Below are positions 18,261-27,283 of a DNA stretch of 64,000 bases, in pieces (the stretch's first letter is position 1; each line of letters opens with the position of its first letter). The notes beneath the pieces are model-generated. The model saw nothing but the letters and a program-made list of their open reading frames with translations. It ran no database searches and was not told the DNA's origin. The stretch is from Streptomyces sp. ISL-1 (lineage in GTDB: Bacteria; Actinomycetota; Actinomycetes; Streptomycetales; Streptomycetaceae). The DNA lies in contig NZ_JAGGOI010000007.1 in NCBI RefSeq assembly GCF_018614585.1, forward strand, positions 1 to 64,000, written 5' to 3'. Both the position numbers and the translations under genes were made by a program.

Positions 18261-19430
18261 CTACCGGCCCGCGAACTTGTCGCTCATCGTCGTGTAGATC
18301 TGCTGCGCGCCCTCGCCCAGGCGCGGACCCGCCAGCCAGCCCGAAGTGACGGGGCCGATCGAGGTGTTGGAGACCAGCGCCAGCTTGCCGCCAGGCTGCT
18401 CGGCGAACCAGCCGCCACCGGATGAACCACCGGTCATGGTGCAGCCGATGCGCCACATCGTCGGCGTACCGGGTGCGATCGAGAGACGGCCGGGACGGTC
18501 GACGCACTTGTGCATGATCGCGCCGTTGTACGGCGGAGCGGCCGGGTAGCCCCAGGCGCCCATCGCGCTGATGCTCTTGGCCTCGGGCGCGTCGAAGTTG
18601 ACGTCGAGGGCGACGCCCACCATCTCCTCCAGCGACTTGGTGCCCTTCTCCGGCTTCACATGCATCACGGCGTAGTCGTACGGAGCACCCGTGCCGCCGG
18701 TCGGGCCGCCCTGGGTGATCCACTCACCGGCGGTCGAGACCCAGTCGGCCCAGTACACGCCGTACGGGGCGATCTCCTGCGGCTGCGCGTTCTCCAGCGC
18801 GGCCGGGGACTTGCCCTTGTCGTTGTAGGCAGGGACGAAGGCGATGTTGCGGTACCAGCCGCCCGCCCGGCCCGAGTGGACGCAGTGGCCCGCGGTCCAC
18901 ACCATGTTGGACTTGCCCGGGTTCTTCGGGTCCTTGACGACCGTGGCCGAGCAGACCATCGAGCCCTCGGGGGAGTCGAAGAAGACCTTGCCGACCGGAG
19001 CGGCGTTCTGGTGGTACGGCTTCTTCTCCTCCTGGGCCCGGACCGGACGCGGCTCCGGGTCGGTGACGTTCTGGTCGCCTGAGATGTCGCCGGCCGCGAG
19101 CGTCTTCGTCGGCGCCTTGGCCGTCGTCATCCGCTCGGGCTTCCACAGGCCCTCGATCACCGGGTTGACGAAGTCCTTGGCCTCACGAAGCCACTTGTCC
19201 TTCTCCCAGTTCTTCCATTCGCCGTTCTTCCACTTGTCGAGGTCCACACCGTGCTTCTCGAGCTTGTCGGCCACGTCCGCGGGAATGCCGGCGCCCCCAT
19301 CGCCCGCGGCAGGGCTGGAAGAAGCGGGCTTGTCGGCGGCCTTGTCCTCGCTCGGACCGCAGGCGGTGGCCGTCAGGGCGAGGGCCGCGGCCAGGCAGGT
19401 GGCAGGCAGCAATGGGCGTATGGATCGCAT
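18261..19430 (-). CDS. Trypsin-like serine protease lipoprotein (copy 1)
   Basis: Putative exported protease of 389 aa. The N-terminus has a signal with lipobox 'LTATAC'. A conserved region 'KWKNGEWKNWEKDKWLREAKDFVNPVIEGLW' precedes the catalytic fold. The triad is His in 'WTAGHCVHSG', Asp in 'YDYAVMHV' and Ser in 'MTGGSSGGGW', which is the V8/glutamyl-endopeptidase-like branch. GGGGGAA lies seven bases before the chosen ATG. A near-identical architecture is encoded just upstream on the same strand (copy 2), so the pair arose by tandem duplication. Substrates are unknown. Confidence 0.88.
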   Translation of the reverse strand: MRSIRPLLPATCLAAALALTATACGPSEDKAADKPASSSPAAGDGGAGIPADVADKLEKHGVDLDKWKNGEWKNWEKDKWLREAKDFVNPVIEGLWKPERMTTAKAPTKTLAAGDISGDQNVTDPEPRPVRAQEEKKPYHQNAAPVGKVFFDSPEGSMVCSATVVKDPKNPGKSNMVWTAGHCVHSGRAGGWYRNIAFVPAYNDKGKSPAALENAQPQEIAPYGVYWADWVSTAGEWITQGGPTGGTGAPYDYAVMHVKPEKGTKSLEEMVGVALDVNFDAPEAKSISAMGAWGYPAAPPYNGAIMHKCVDRPGRLSIAPGTPTMWRIGCTMTGGSSGGGWFAEQPGGKLALVSNTSIGPVTSGWLAGPRLGEGAQQIYTTMSDKFAGR

Positions 19431-19587
19431 GAAACGATTCCCCCTGAAGTGCAACGACTTATGTCATGAACGCGTCACGCGGAACTCGGCCTTCCGGGGC
19501 CGCTCCTACTACGGCGTGAACCTATGTCCGTGCGTGGTCACCGAGTTGAGACAGGGCTTCACATGCACGGAGTCTCCACGAGGGGGG

Positions 19588-19629
19588 AAGGTGTGGGGCC
19601 TGCGGCCGACCGGCCTCAGGCCCCACCTT
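19588..19629 (-). terminator. Terminator of protease copy 2
   Basis: AAGGTG..GGGCCTG pairs with CAGGCCCCACCTT, with a two-base bulge in the left arm. It sits about 27 bp past the stop of copy 2, so copy 1 probably has its own promoter in the region up to 19431. Confidence 0.7.
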
Positions 19630-19656
19630 TCGTAAGCCACGTGGACTTGCCGGTGA

Positions 19657-20832
19657 CTACCGGCCCGCGAACTTCTTGCTGACCGCGTCGTAGATGCCCT
19701 TGGCCTCGTCGCCCAGGCGCGGACCCGCCAGCCAGCCGGCTGTGACCGGGCCGATGGAGGTGTTCGACACCAGCGCCGGCTTGCCGTCCTGGCCCTTGGC
19801 GACCCAGCCGCCGCCGGAGGAACCGCCGGTCATGGTGCAGCCGATCCGGTACATCGTCGGCTCGTTGGCCTTGATGGACAGCCGGCCCGGCTTGTCCGAG
19901 CACTGGAAGAGCTTCTGGCCGTCGAACGGCGGCGCCGCCGGGTAGCCGGTGGCGGTCATGTTGTCGATCTTCGGAACGGCCGGCGCTTTGAAGTCCACAG
20001 GGAGCGCCGAACCGACCGTCTCCTCCAGCGACTTGCCCGTGCTGCCCTTCTCCGGGGTGACGTGGATCACGGCGAAGTCGAACGGAGCGCCCTGGCCGCC
20101 CGTCGCGGCGCCCTGGGAGATCCACTGCTCGGAGGTCTGGGCCCAGTCGCCCCACCACACGCCGTAAGGAGCGATTTCCTCCTTCGGCGCCTTCTCGAGC
20201 TCGGAGGTGGGCTTGGCACTGTCGTTGTACGACGGGACGAAGGCGATGTTGCGGTACCAGCCGCCGTTCTTGCCCGCGTGCACACAGTGGCCCGCCGTCC
20301 ACACCATGTTGGACTTGCCGGGGTGGGCCGGGTCCTTCACGACGGTCGCGGAGCACACCATCGACCCCTCCGGGCCGTCGAAGAGGACCTTCCCCGCCTC
20401 GGCGGCGTTGGAGTGGTACGGAGCGTTCACGGCCTGCGCCTTGACCCGCGCGGGAGTCGGGTCCGTGACACCTTCGTCGCCCGAGATGTCGTTGTCGACG
20501 GGCTTCTCCGGCGGCTTCTTGGCATCGCGCATCCGGTCCGGGTCCCAGAGGTCCTCGATGATCGGGTTGACGAAGTCCTGGGCCTCACGCAGCCACGTGT
20601 CCCTGTCCCAGTTCTTCCACTCGCCGTTCTTCCACTTGTCCAGGTCGATCCCGTGCTCCTTGAGCCGGTCCTTGAGATCGTCCGGGATGGTGATTTTCTC
20701 GTCGGCGGACTGGCTGGCGGTCGCGCTCGGCTTGTCGCCCGCGTTGTCCTCGCTCGGACCGCAGGCGGTGGCAGCCAGCGCGAGCACGGCGGCGATGGAA
20801 GCCGCGGCCAGCGTCGGGCGAATGGGTCGCAT
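19657..20832 (-). CDS. Trypsin-like serine protease lipoprotein (copy 2)
   Basis: Paralogue of the preceding entry, 391 aa. It shares the lipobox 'LAATAC', the '(H)GIDLDKWKNGEWKNW' block, the catalytic His ('WTAGHCVHAG'), Asp ('FDFAVIHV') and Ser ('MTGGSSGGGW'), and the C-terminal 'GWLAGPRLG' region ending 'KFAGR'. GGGGG is eight bases before the ATG. The N-terminal 100 residues and surface loops differ most, suggesting divergence in partner or substrate. It is divergent from the NIS operon, with 330 bp in between. Confidence 0.88.
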   Translation of the reverse strand: MRPIRPTLAAASIAAVLALAATACGPSEDNAGDKPSATASQSADEKITIPDDLKDRLKEHGIDLDKWKNGEWKNWDRDTWLREAQDFVNPIIEDLWDPDRMRDAKKPPEKPVDNDISGDEGVTDPTPARVKAQAVNAPYHSNAAEAGKVLFDGPEGSMVCSATVVKDPAHPGKSNMVWTAGHCVHAGKNGGWYRNIAFVPSYNDSAKPTSELEKAPKEEIAPYGVWWGDWAQTSEQWISQGAATGGQGAPFDFAVIHVTPEKGSTGKSLEETVGSALPVDFKAPAVPKIDNMTATGYPAAPPFDGQKLFQCSDKPGRLSIKANEPTMYRIGCTMTGGSSGGGWVAKGQDGKPALVSNTSIGPVTAGWLAGPRLGDEAKGIYDAVSKKFAGR

Positions 20833-21162
20833 GTCGTGATCCCCCTGGGACTTCGGTACTTCTGCGCTGTCTGATCTTGTTCGAACTGCCGGAACTGCCG
20901 GAACTCTACAGAGGCGTTGCTCGCCAAAATGCCGCTGTGCCCGGGCCGGAGTTCGGCCCCCACTATGCCGGTGCCGATGGGGACGGCGCGCACCAGGTCC
21001 GCGGTTCCCTCGCCGCAAGGATCTTCCGATTGCCCGTGATCCCCGGCTTCCGGCGTCGTTGGTACGTACGGGGTACACACGGTCAGCGTTCAGCCGCGCC
21101 CGGCGGCGCACGAACGTGCCACCGATGTGCAACGCAACTGTGACGCGGGAGGACCAACAGCC
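20833..21162. other. Intergenic region upstream of the NIS operon
   Basis: No gene is visible. Nine-base GAACTGCCG occurs twice in tandem with a partial third copy (20883-20905). I searched by eye for an actinobacterial iron box (TTAGGTTAGG-type inverted repeat) and saw none. Confidence 0.5.
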
Positions 21163-22536
21163 GTGGCCGTGACCGAACCTGCTCCGGCGCTGCCCGCCGC
21201 GCACGAGGGGATTCTGCGCCGCCAGTCGCTCCGCGAGTCCGCGGCCCGTACCTATGCGCGCTCGCTGCCCATCGTTCCCGTACGGGCCAGGGGGCTGACG
21301 ATCGAGGGTGCGGACGGCAGGCGCTATCTCGACTGCCTCTCCGGGGCGGGGACCCTGGCGCTCGGGCACAACCACCCCGTAGTGCTGGAAGCGATCAAGA
21401 AGGTCATCGACTCGGGGGCGCCGCTGCACGTCCTCGACCTCGCGACCCCGGTCAAGGACGCTTTCACCACAGAGCTGTTCGCCACGCTGCCGCAGGAGTT
21501 CGCCGACGACGCACGGATCCAGTTCTGCGGGCCCGCCGGCACCGACGCGGTCGAGGCGGCCCTCAAACTCGTCCGCACGGCCACCGGCCGAAGCGGCCTG
21601 CTTTCGTTCACCGGTGCGTACCACGGGATGACGGCCGGCGCTCTCGACGCCTCGGGCGGCGCCGGCGATGTACGCGTGACCCGGCTGCCCTTCCCGCAGA
21701 ACTACCGCTGCCCCTTCGGGATCGGCGGCGAGCGCGGCGCCGAACTCGGCGCCCGCTGGACCGAGAACCTTCTCGACGACCCCAAGGGCGGGGTGCCGAC
21801 GCCGGCCGGGATGATCCTGGAACCGGTGCAGGGGGAGGGCGGAGTGATCCCCGCTCCCGACGCATGGTTGCGCAGGATGCGAGAGATCACCGCGGCCCGC
21901 TCCATCCCGCTGATCGCCGACGAGGTCCAGACCGGAGTCGGGCGGACCGGCACCTTCTGGGCGGTCGAGCACAGCGGAATCGTGCCCGATGTGATGGTGC
22001 TCTCCAAGGCGATCGGCGGCTCCCTTCCGCTTGCCGTGGTCGTCTACCGGTCCGAACTCGACGCTTGGCAGCCCGGTGCCCATGCGGGCACCTTCCGCGG
22101 CAACCAGCTCGCCATGGCAGCGGGCGCGGCCACCCTCGCGTTCGTAAGGGAGAACCGGCTCGCCGACCGCGCCGCGACCCTCGGCGCGCGCATGATGGGC
22201 CGCCTCCAGGCGCTGGCCGCTGCCCATTCCTGCATTGGGGACGTCCGCGGCCGTGGCCTGATGATCGGGATCGAACTCGTCGACGAGGAAGCCGCATCCC
22301 CCGACGCCCTCGTCCCGCCGCCCGCCCCCGCCCTCGCCGCTGCGGTACAGCAGGAGTGTCTGGACCGCGGGCTCATTGTCGAACTCGGCGGACGCCACTC
22401 CGGCGTAGTGCGGCTGCTCCCTCCTCTCACGCTCACCGACGAACAGGCTGTGGCAGTGCTCGACCGCTTTGCCGATGCGCTGGCCGCCGCCGAGCGTTCC
22501 CCGCAACGCCGTACCGACAGCGGGCAGTCCTACTGA
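21163..22536 (+). CDS. PLP-dependent aminotransferase, diaminobutyrate type
   Basis: Class III aminotransferase of 457 aa. 'ADEVQTGVGRTG' and the Schiff-base Lys in 'VLSKAIGGSLPLAVVVY' mark the fold. The overall pattern matches diaminobutyrate-2-oxoglutarate aminotransferases used in ectoine and NIS-siderophore pathways (RhbA-like). GGAGG lies ten bases before the GTG start. It heads a four-gene operon with two NIS synthetases and an acyltransferase, so the product is probably 2,4-diaminobutyrate for a siderophore. No decarboxylase gene follows, which is unusual. Confidence 0.88.
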   Translation: MAVTEPAPALPAAHEGILRRQSLRESAARTYARSLPIVPVRARGLTIEGADGRRYLDCLSGAGTLALGHNHPVVLEAIKKVIDSGAPLHVLDLATPVKDAFTTELFATLPQEFADDARIQFCGPAGTDAVEAALKLVRTATGRSGLLSFTGAYHGMTAGALDASGGAGDVRVTRLPFPQNYRCPFGIGGERGAELGARWTENLLDDPKGGVPTPAGMILEPVQGEGGVIPAPDAWLRRMREITAARSIPLIADEVQTGVGRTGTFWAVEHSGIVPDVMVLSKAIGGSLPLAVVVYRSELDAWQPGAHAGTFRGNQLAMAAGAATLAFVRENRLADRAATLGARMMGRLQALAAAHSCIGDVRGRGLMIGIELVDEEAASPDALVPPPAPALAAAVQQECLDRGLIVELGGRHSGVVRLLPPLTLTDEQAVAVLDRFADALAAAERSPQRRTDSGQSY

Positions 22537-22561
22537 CCCGTACAAATCACAAGGAAGCTCC

Positions 22562-24463
22562 GTGAACCCCAACCCCGCACCCGATGCGCCCGAGGCCGAC
22601 GGCCGTCCCACCGCCCAGCACCAAGCAAAGGGCCAAGTGCGCGGCCCCCTCACGATCGAGCCGGCGACAGTGCCGCGCCAGCAGGCGGGGGACCACGGTG
22701 AACAGCACACCCTCACCGTGGGTCCGCCCGCAGGCGCGAGGGCCGACGAGCTCCTCGACCACCCGGATCCATATCGCGCCGCGGACGCGGCGGCCGTCGA
22801 GAATCTGCTCCGCTGCTGGGTGCGGGAGAACAACCTCGACAAGCCCGAGGGACACACTCTGCGCATCCCGCTGCACGCCAGCGGCAGCGCGCTGCTCATC
22901 CCCGTCCGCTACTGGTCGGCCAGTGGATGGCACCGCTTCGGCCTCCCCGCCCTTGAAGGAGGGCTGCGCGATTCGCCTGGCGCCGACGCCGTCACCGTCG
23001 CGGCCCTCCTCGGCCGGGAAGCGGGCCAGAGCGAAGGAGCCGACCTGGTCGGCCGGGTCGCCGACTCCGTACGGCGCACCGCCGACTTCATCACCGACCG
23101 GCGCGCCCGCCCCGCCCCCGACCCCGAGGCGGACCTCTTTCTCACCGCCGAGCAGTCGCTCCTGCTCGGCCACCCGCTGCACCCGACACCCAAAAGCCGC
23201 GAAGGACTGTCCGAGGCCGAAGTCCGGCTCTACTCACCGGAGTTGCGAGGCTCCTTTCCAGCGCACTGGATGGCCGTGGACCGGACCGTCCTGGCCACCG
23301 AATCGGCCTGGACCGAACACGGCCGCACCCTGCCGGCCGAGCAACTCATCACGCGCCTCTGCGGGGACATCCAACTCCCCGACAACTCCGTTCCGTTGCC
23401 GCTGCACCCCTGGCAGGCTCGTGAACTGAAGCACCGCCCCGCCGTCGTCGCTCTCCTCGACGCCGGTCTCCTGCATGACCTCGGTCCTCACGGAGACCCC
23501 TGGCACCCCACCTCTTCGGTCCGCACCGTGCACCGTCCAGGCGCGCCGGCCATGCTCAAGCTCTCCCTCGGCGTACGCATCACCAACTCCCGCCGTGAGA
23601 ACCTTCGCAAAGAACTTCACCGCGGCGTCGAGGTCCACCGCCTCCTCCGCACCGGCCTCGCCGAGCAGTGGCGGGCAGCCCACCGCGGCTTCGACATCGT
23701 GCGGGACCCCGCGTGGCTCGCCGTCGACACCACTGAGGGCGAGCCGGTTCCCGGACTCGACGTCGTGCTGCGCCACAACCCGTTCGGCTTCGGCGACGAC
23801 GCCGTCTGCATCGCCGGACTGACGGCGCCCCGCCCCTGGCCGGGCCGTGCCGGGATGCACTCGCGCCTCGCGGACGTGGTGGGCCGACTCGCCGCCCGCA
23901 CGGGCCGGCCCACCGGTGCCGTCGCCGCCGAGTGGTTCCTGCGCTACCTCGATCACGTCGTACGCCCGGTGCTCTGGCTGGACGCCACAGCGGGCATCGC
24001 CCTCGAAGCCCATCAGCAGAACACCCTGGTGATCCTCGACCCCGACGGCTGGCCCGTCGGCGGCCGCTACCGCGACAACCAGGGCTACTACTTCCGCGAA
24101 TCCCGCCGCGCCGACCTGGAACGGCGCCTTCCCGGCATCGGCTCCGCAAGCGACACCTTCGTCTCCGACGACGTCACCGACGAGCGCTTCGCCTACTACC
24201 TAGGCATCAATAATGTCTTCGGCCTGATCGGAGCGTTCGGCGCCCAGCAGCTCGCCGACGAGCACGTACTCATCGCCGCTTTCCGGCGATTCCTCTCGGC
24301 GACCGCCGGCCTCGGCTCGCCACTGCCCGCGCAGCTCCTCGACGCCCCCACGCTTCGGTCCAAGGCCAATCTGCTCACCCGGCTCCGCGGCCTCGACGAG
24401 CTCATCGGCCCGGTCGACACCCAGTCCGTCTACGTCACGATCACCAACCCCCTTCATCCCTGA
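22562..24463 (+). CDS. NIS siderophore synthetase (IucA/IucC family), copy 1
   Basis: ATP-dependent synthetase of 633 aa that condenses a carboxylate such as citrate with an amine. Family motifs include 'GHPLHPTPKSREG' (from residue 203), 'PLHPWQ', 'TSSVRTV', 'KLSLGVRITNSRRENLRKEL' (from 333) and 'EAHQQN' (482-487). GTG start with AAGGAAG four bases upstream, 25 bp after the aminotransferase stop. The first 70 residues are a disordered extension. In position it corresponds to RhbC of the rhizobactin 1021 cluster. Substrate preference cannot be read from the sequence. Confidence 0.92.
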   Translation: MNPNPAPDAPEADGRPTAQHQAKGQVRGPLTIEPATVPRQQAGDHGEQHTLTVGPPAGARADELLDHPDPYRAADAAAVENLLRCWVRENNLDKPEGHTLRIPLHASGSALLIPVRYWSASGWHRFGLPALEGGLRDSPGADAVTVAALLGREAGQSEGADLVGRVADSVRRTADFITDRRARPAPDPEADLFLTAEQSLLLGHPLHPTPKSREGLSEAEVRLYSPELRGSFPAHWMAVDRTVLATESAWTEHGRTLPAEQLITRLCGDIQLPDNSVPLPLHPWQARELKHRPAVVALLDAGLLHDLGPHGDPWHPTSSVRTVHRPGAPAMLKLSLGVRITNSRRENLRKELHRGVEVHRLLRTGLAEQWRAAHRGFDIVRDPAWLAVDTTEGEPVPGLDVVLRHNPFGFGDDAVCIAGLTAPRPWPGRAGMHSRLADVVGRLAARTGRPTGAVAAEWFLRYLDHVVRPVLWLDATAGIALEAHQQNTLVILDPDGWPVGGRYRDNQGYYFRESRRADLERRLPGIGSASDTFVSDDVTDERFAYYLGINNVFGLIGAFGAQQLADEHVLIAAFRRFLSATAGLGSPLPAQLLDAPTLRSKANLLTRLRGLDELIGPVDTQSVYVTITNPLHP

Positions 24464-24504
24464 GGCAACACAACCCGACCGAACTGCGAGAGGAGAGCCC
24501 CGCT

Positions 24505-25242
24505 GTGACTCCCACCGATGCGAGCACCGACACCGGAGCCGGTCCCACCCCCCAACTCGGCGGGGGCGTCGAGGACACGCTGGATCTGCGGCTCCCCGAG
24601 GAGCTCCTCGCGCTGTTCGGGGGGGACGAGCAGTCCGGTGACCCCGGGGAGGGGGACACCAGTGGCAGCGGCTATCTGCTGGACAACCCCGCCGACTGGG
24701 GCTCCGCCACCACCTCCGCCGGGGCTTTCCATCTCGTCCCCGTACGCATCGAACGCGATCTGGCACTGATCAGCCGCTGGATGAACGACCCGGCAGTGGC
24801 CGCTTTCTGGGAACTGGCGGGACCCGACTCCGTCACCGCCTCCCATCTGCGCGCCCAGCTCGACGGCGACGGACGCAGCATCCCCTGCCTCGGCGTGCTC
24901 AGCGGCATCCCCATGAGCTACTTCGAGATCTACCGCGCCGATCTCGACCCCCTGGCGCGGCACTACCCGGGCCGTCCCCACGACACTGGTATCCACCTCC
25001 TGATCGGGGGGGTCCCCGATCGCGGCCGCGGTGTCGGTTCGACCCTTCTCAGAGCCGTCGCCGATCTCGTACTCGACAATCGGCCCCGATGCGCACGCGT
25101 CATCGCCGAACCCGACCTGCGCAACACCCCCTCCGTCTCCGCCTTCCTGAGCGCCGGCTTCCGCTTCTCCGCCGAAGTCGACCTCCCCGACAAACGAGCC
25201 GCCCTCATGGTCCGCGATCGCGCGCTTCGCAACCTGCTGTGA
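24505..25242 (+). CDS. GNAT-family acyltransferase of siderophore type
   Basis: Protein of 245 aa. The C-terminal 170 residues look like the IucB/RhbD branch of GNAT enzymes ('MNDPAVAAFWELAGP', 'YFEIYRADLDPLARHYPG', 'IGGVPDRGRGVGSTLLRAV'). The acetyl-CoA loop is 'RGRGVG'. The N-terminal 75 residues are acidic and low in complexity. AGGAG is nine bases before the GTG. In known pathways this enzyme acylates an N-hydroxylated diamine before the synthetases use it. The N-hydroxylase is missing here, so the acceptor is unclear. Confidence 0.88.
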   Translation: MTPTDASTDTGAGPTPQLGGGVEDTLDLRLPEELLALFGGDEQSGDPGEGDTSGSGYLLDNPADWGSATTSAGAFHLVPVRIERDLALISRWMNDPAVAAFWELAGPDSVTASHLRAQLDGDGRSIPCLGVLSGIPMSYFEIYRADLDPLARHYPGRPHDTGIHLLIGGVPDRGRGVGSTLLRAVADLVLDNRPRCARVIAEPDLRNTPSVSAFLSAGFRFSAEVDLPDKRAALMVRDRALRNLL

Positions 25243-25293
25243 ACGACTCACTTACACCGCTCGACCCGCATCGGTTCCACTCGAGGAGTCCAC

Positions 25294-27231
25294 GTGCCGA
25301 AGTCCCCTGCCACCCTTGACTCCGAACAGTCGCCCTCCGTCCTCTCCACCCCGCCCGGGCTCAACCCACAGGCCTGGGACCGTGCGGCCGTGCGGCTCCT
25401 TGCCAAGATGCTCGGCGAGTTCGCCTACGAAGAGATCATCGAGCCGGTCCCGGTCGGGCCCCGAGAGGCGGACCCGCTCCGAGCCGGCATTCCGGCCACA
25501 GCTCCGGCTGCCCAACGGACCCCCCGGGCGGCCGCAGAACCGCTCCCGCCCACAGTCCCGGGCCCACCCACGGACGCCGGCTGTGGCGGCGAGCAGTACA
25601 GCCTCACGCTCGACGACGGCAGCAACCTGACTTTCCTGGCCCGGCGCGGAGCGTACGGAAGCTGGCGCGTCGATCCGGACTCCATCGACCACCAGGGCCG
25701 GGCCTTCACCGACCCTCTCGCCTTCCTCGCCCGCGCCCGCCGTCTCCTGGACCTCGATGGCGCCACCCTGGGCCACCTCGTCCGTGAGCTGACCGCCACC
25801 CTTGTCGCGGACACCGGACTCGGTCACCACTCGCCTTTCGCGCACGAACTCGCCGACCTCGGCTATGCCGAACTCGAAGGCCACCAGACCGGCCACCCGT
25901 GGCTCGTGCTCAACAAGGGCCGCATCGGGTTCTCCGCCACGGACACCGCCCGCTGGTCGCCCGAGGCCCGCAGGCCCGCCCGGCTTCCGTGGATCGCGGT
26001 CAGCCGCACCCTCGCCGCCTACCGAGGAGTCCCCGGACTCGCCGGACCCGACGACCTGTACGCCCGTGAACTCGACGGTCCCGTCCGCGACTCCTTCGCC
26101 GCCGCGCTGCGCGCCAGGGACCTCGACCCCGACACGTACCTCTTGCTCCCCGTACACCCCTGGCAGTGGGACGAAGTGCTTCTGCCGCTCTTCGCGCCCG
26201 CTGTCGCGCGGGGCGAGATCGTCCCGCTCCCCACGGACGGTGATCTAAGGCTGCCGCAGCAGTCCATCCGTACCTTCGTCAACGTGGACCGCGCCGACCG
26301 GCACACAGTGAAACTGCCGCTGTCCATCCTCAACACCCTTGTCTGGCGCGGTCTCCCCACCGAACGCACACTCGCCGCTCCCGCCGTCACTTCCTGGGTG
26401 CACGGCCTGCGCGACGCGGACCCCTTTCTGCGCGACGAATGCGGCGTGATCCTCCTCGGGGAAGTCGCATCCGTCACCGTCGAGCACCCCCTCTACGACC
26501 ACCTCCCCGAGGTGCCGTACCAGTACAAAGAACTCCTCGGCGCGATCTGGCGCGAGCCGCTGGAGCCCCGCCTCGCCCCTGGCGAGCGGGCCCGCACCCT
26601 TGCCTCTCTGCTGCACGTCGACCCCCAGGGCCGCGCTTTCACCGCCGAGCTGGTCGCACGATCCTCACTCGCCCCCGCCGTCTGGCTCCAGCGGCTCTTC
26701 TCCGCGTTGCTGCCGCCGCTGCTGCGCTTCCTCTACCGCTACGGCACCGTCTTCTCCCCGCACGGCGAGAACGCCATCGTCGTCTTCGACGACCAGAACG
26801 TCCCGGTACGCCTGGCGATCAAGGACTTCGTCGACGATGTGAACATCAGCGCCCAGCCGCTGCCCGAGCACGACTCGATGCCTGACGAGGTACGAAAGAC
26901 CCTCCTTACCGAGGAGCCCGCCTTCCTCACACAATTCATCCACTCGGGGCTCTTCGTCGGCGTCTTCCGCTTCCTCGCACCCCTGTGCCAGGAGCAACTG
27001 GGCGTCCCGGAGGAGCAGTTCTTCTCGCTCGTACGGGCGGAGATTCTGCGGCATCAGGCCCGTTTCCCGGAGCTCAAAGAACGCTACGAGACGTTCGACC
27101 TGCTCACAGCGCGTATCGAGCGCCTCTGCCTGAACCGCAACCGGCTGCATCTCGACGGCTACCGCGACCGCCCTGACCGCCCCCACGCCGCCGTCCACGG
27201 CACGGTCCCCAACCCGCTGAGCGCCTACTGA
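25294..27231 (+). CDS. NIS siderophore synthetase (IucA/IucC family), copy 2
   Basis: Second synthetase, 645 aa, 51 bp after the GNAT gene. Motifs include 'GHPWLVLNKGRIGFS' (from residue 200), 'LLPVHPWQWDEV', 'TVKLPLSILNT' (around 340) and 'SPHGENAIVVFDDQNVPVRLAIKDFVDD' (around 490). A Pro/Ala-rich insert lies at about residues 66-95. GAGGAG lies five bases before the GTG. It corresponds in position to RhbF, the enzyme that adds the second arm to citrate. The two synthetases are clearly different from each other rather than a recent duplication. Confidence 0.92.
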   Translation: MPKSPATLDSEQSPSVLSTPPGLNPQAWDRAAVRLLAKMLGEFAYEEIIEPVPVGPREADPLRAGIPATAPAAQRTPRAAAEPLPPTVPGPPTDAGCGGEQYSLTLDDGSNLTFLARRGAYGSWRVDPDSIDHQGRAFTDPLAFLARARRLLDLDGATLGHLVRELTATLVADTGLGHHSPFAHELADLGYAELEGHQTGHPWLVLNKGRIGFSATDTARWSPEARRPARLPWIAVSRTLAAYRGVPGLAGPDDLYARELDGPVRDSFAAALRARDLDPDTYLLLPVHPWQWDEVLLPLFAPAVARGEIVPLPTDGDLRLPQQSIRTFVNVDRADRHTVKLPLSILNTLVWRGLPTERTLAAPAVTSWVHGLRDADPFLRDECGVILLGEVASVTVEHPLYDHLPEVPYQYKELLGAIWREPLEPRLAPGERARTLASLLHVDPQGRAFTAELVARSSLAPAVWLQRLFSALLPPLLRFLYRYGTVFSPHGENAIVVFDDQNVPVRLAIKDFVDDVNISAQPLPEHDSMPDEVRKTLLTEEPAFLTQFIHSGLFVGVFRFLAPLCQEQLGVPEEQFFSLVRAEILRHQARFPELKERYETFDLLTARIERLCLNRNRLHLDGYRDRPDRPHAAVHGTVPNPLSAY

Positions 27232-27283
27232 TGAGACGAGGTGTGATCGCGTTGTCAGTGGTGCCCCGTAGGCTGGTCGGGCT

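Noticed and set aside
20833..21162. Possible iron box for the NIS operon
   Set aside because: No TTAGG-type inverted repeat was seen; only a short tandem repeat is present.
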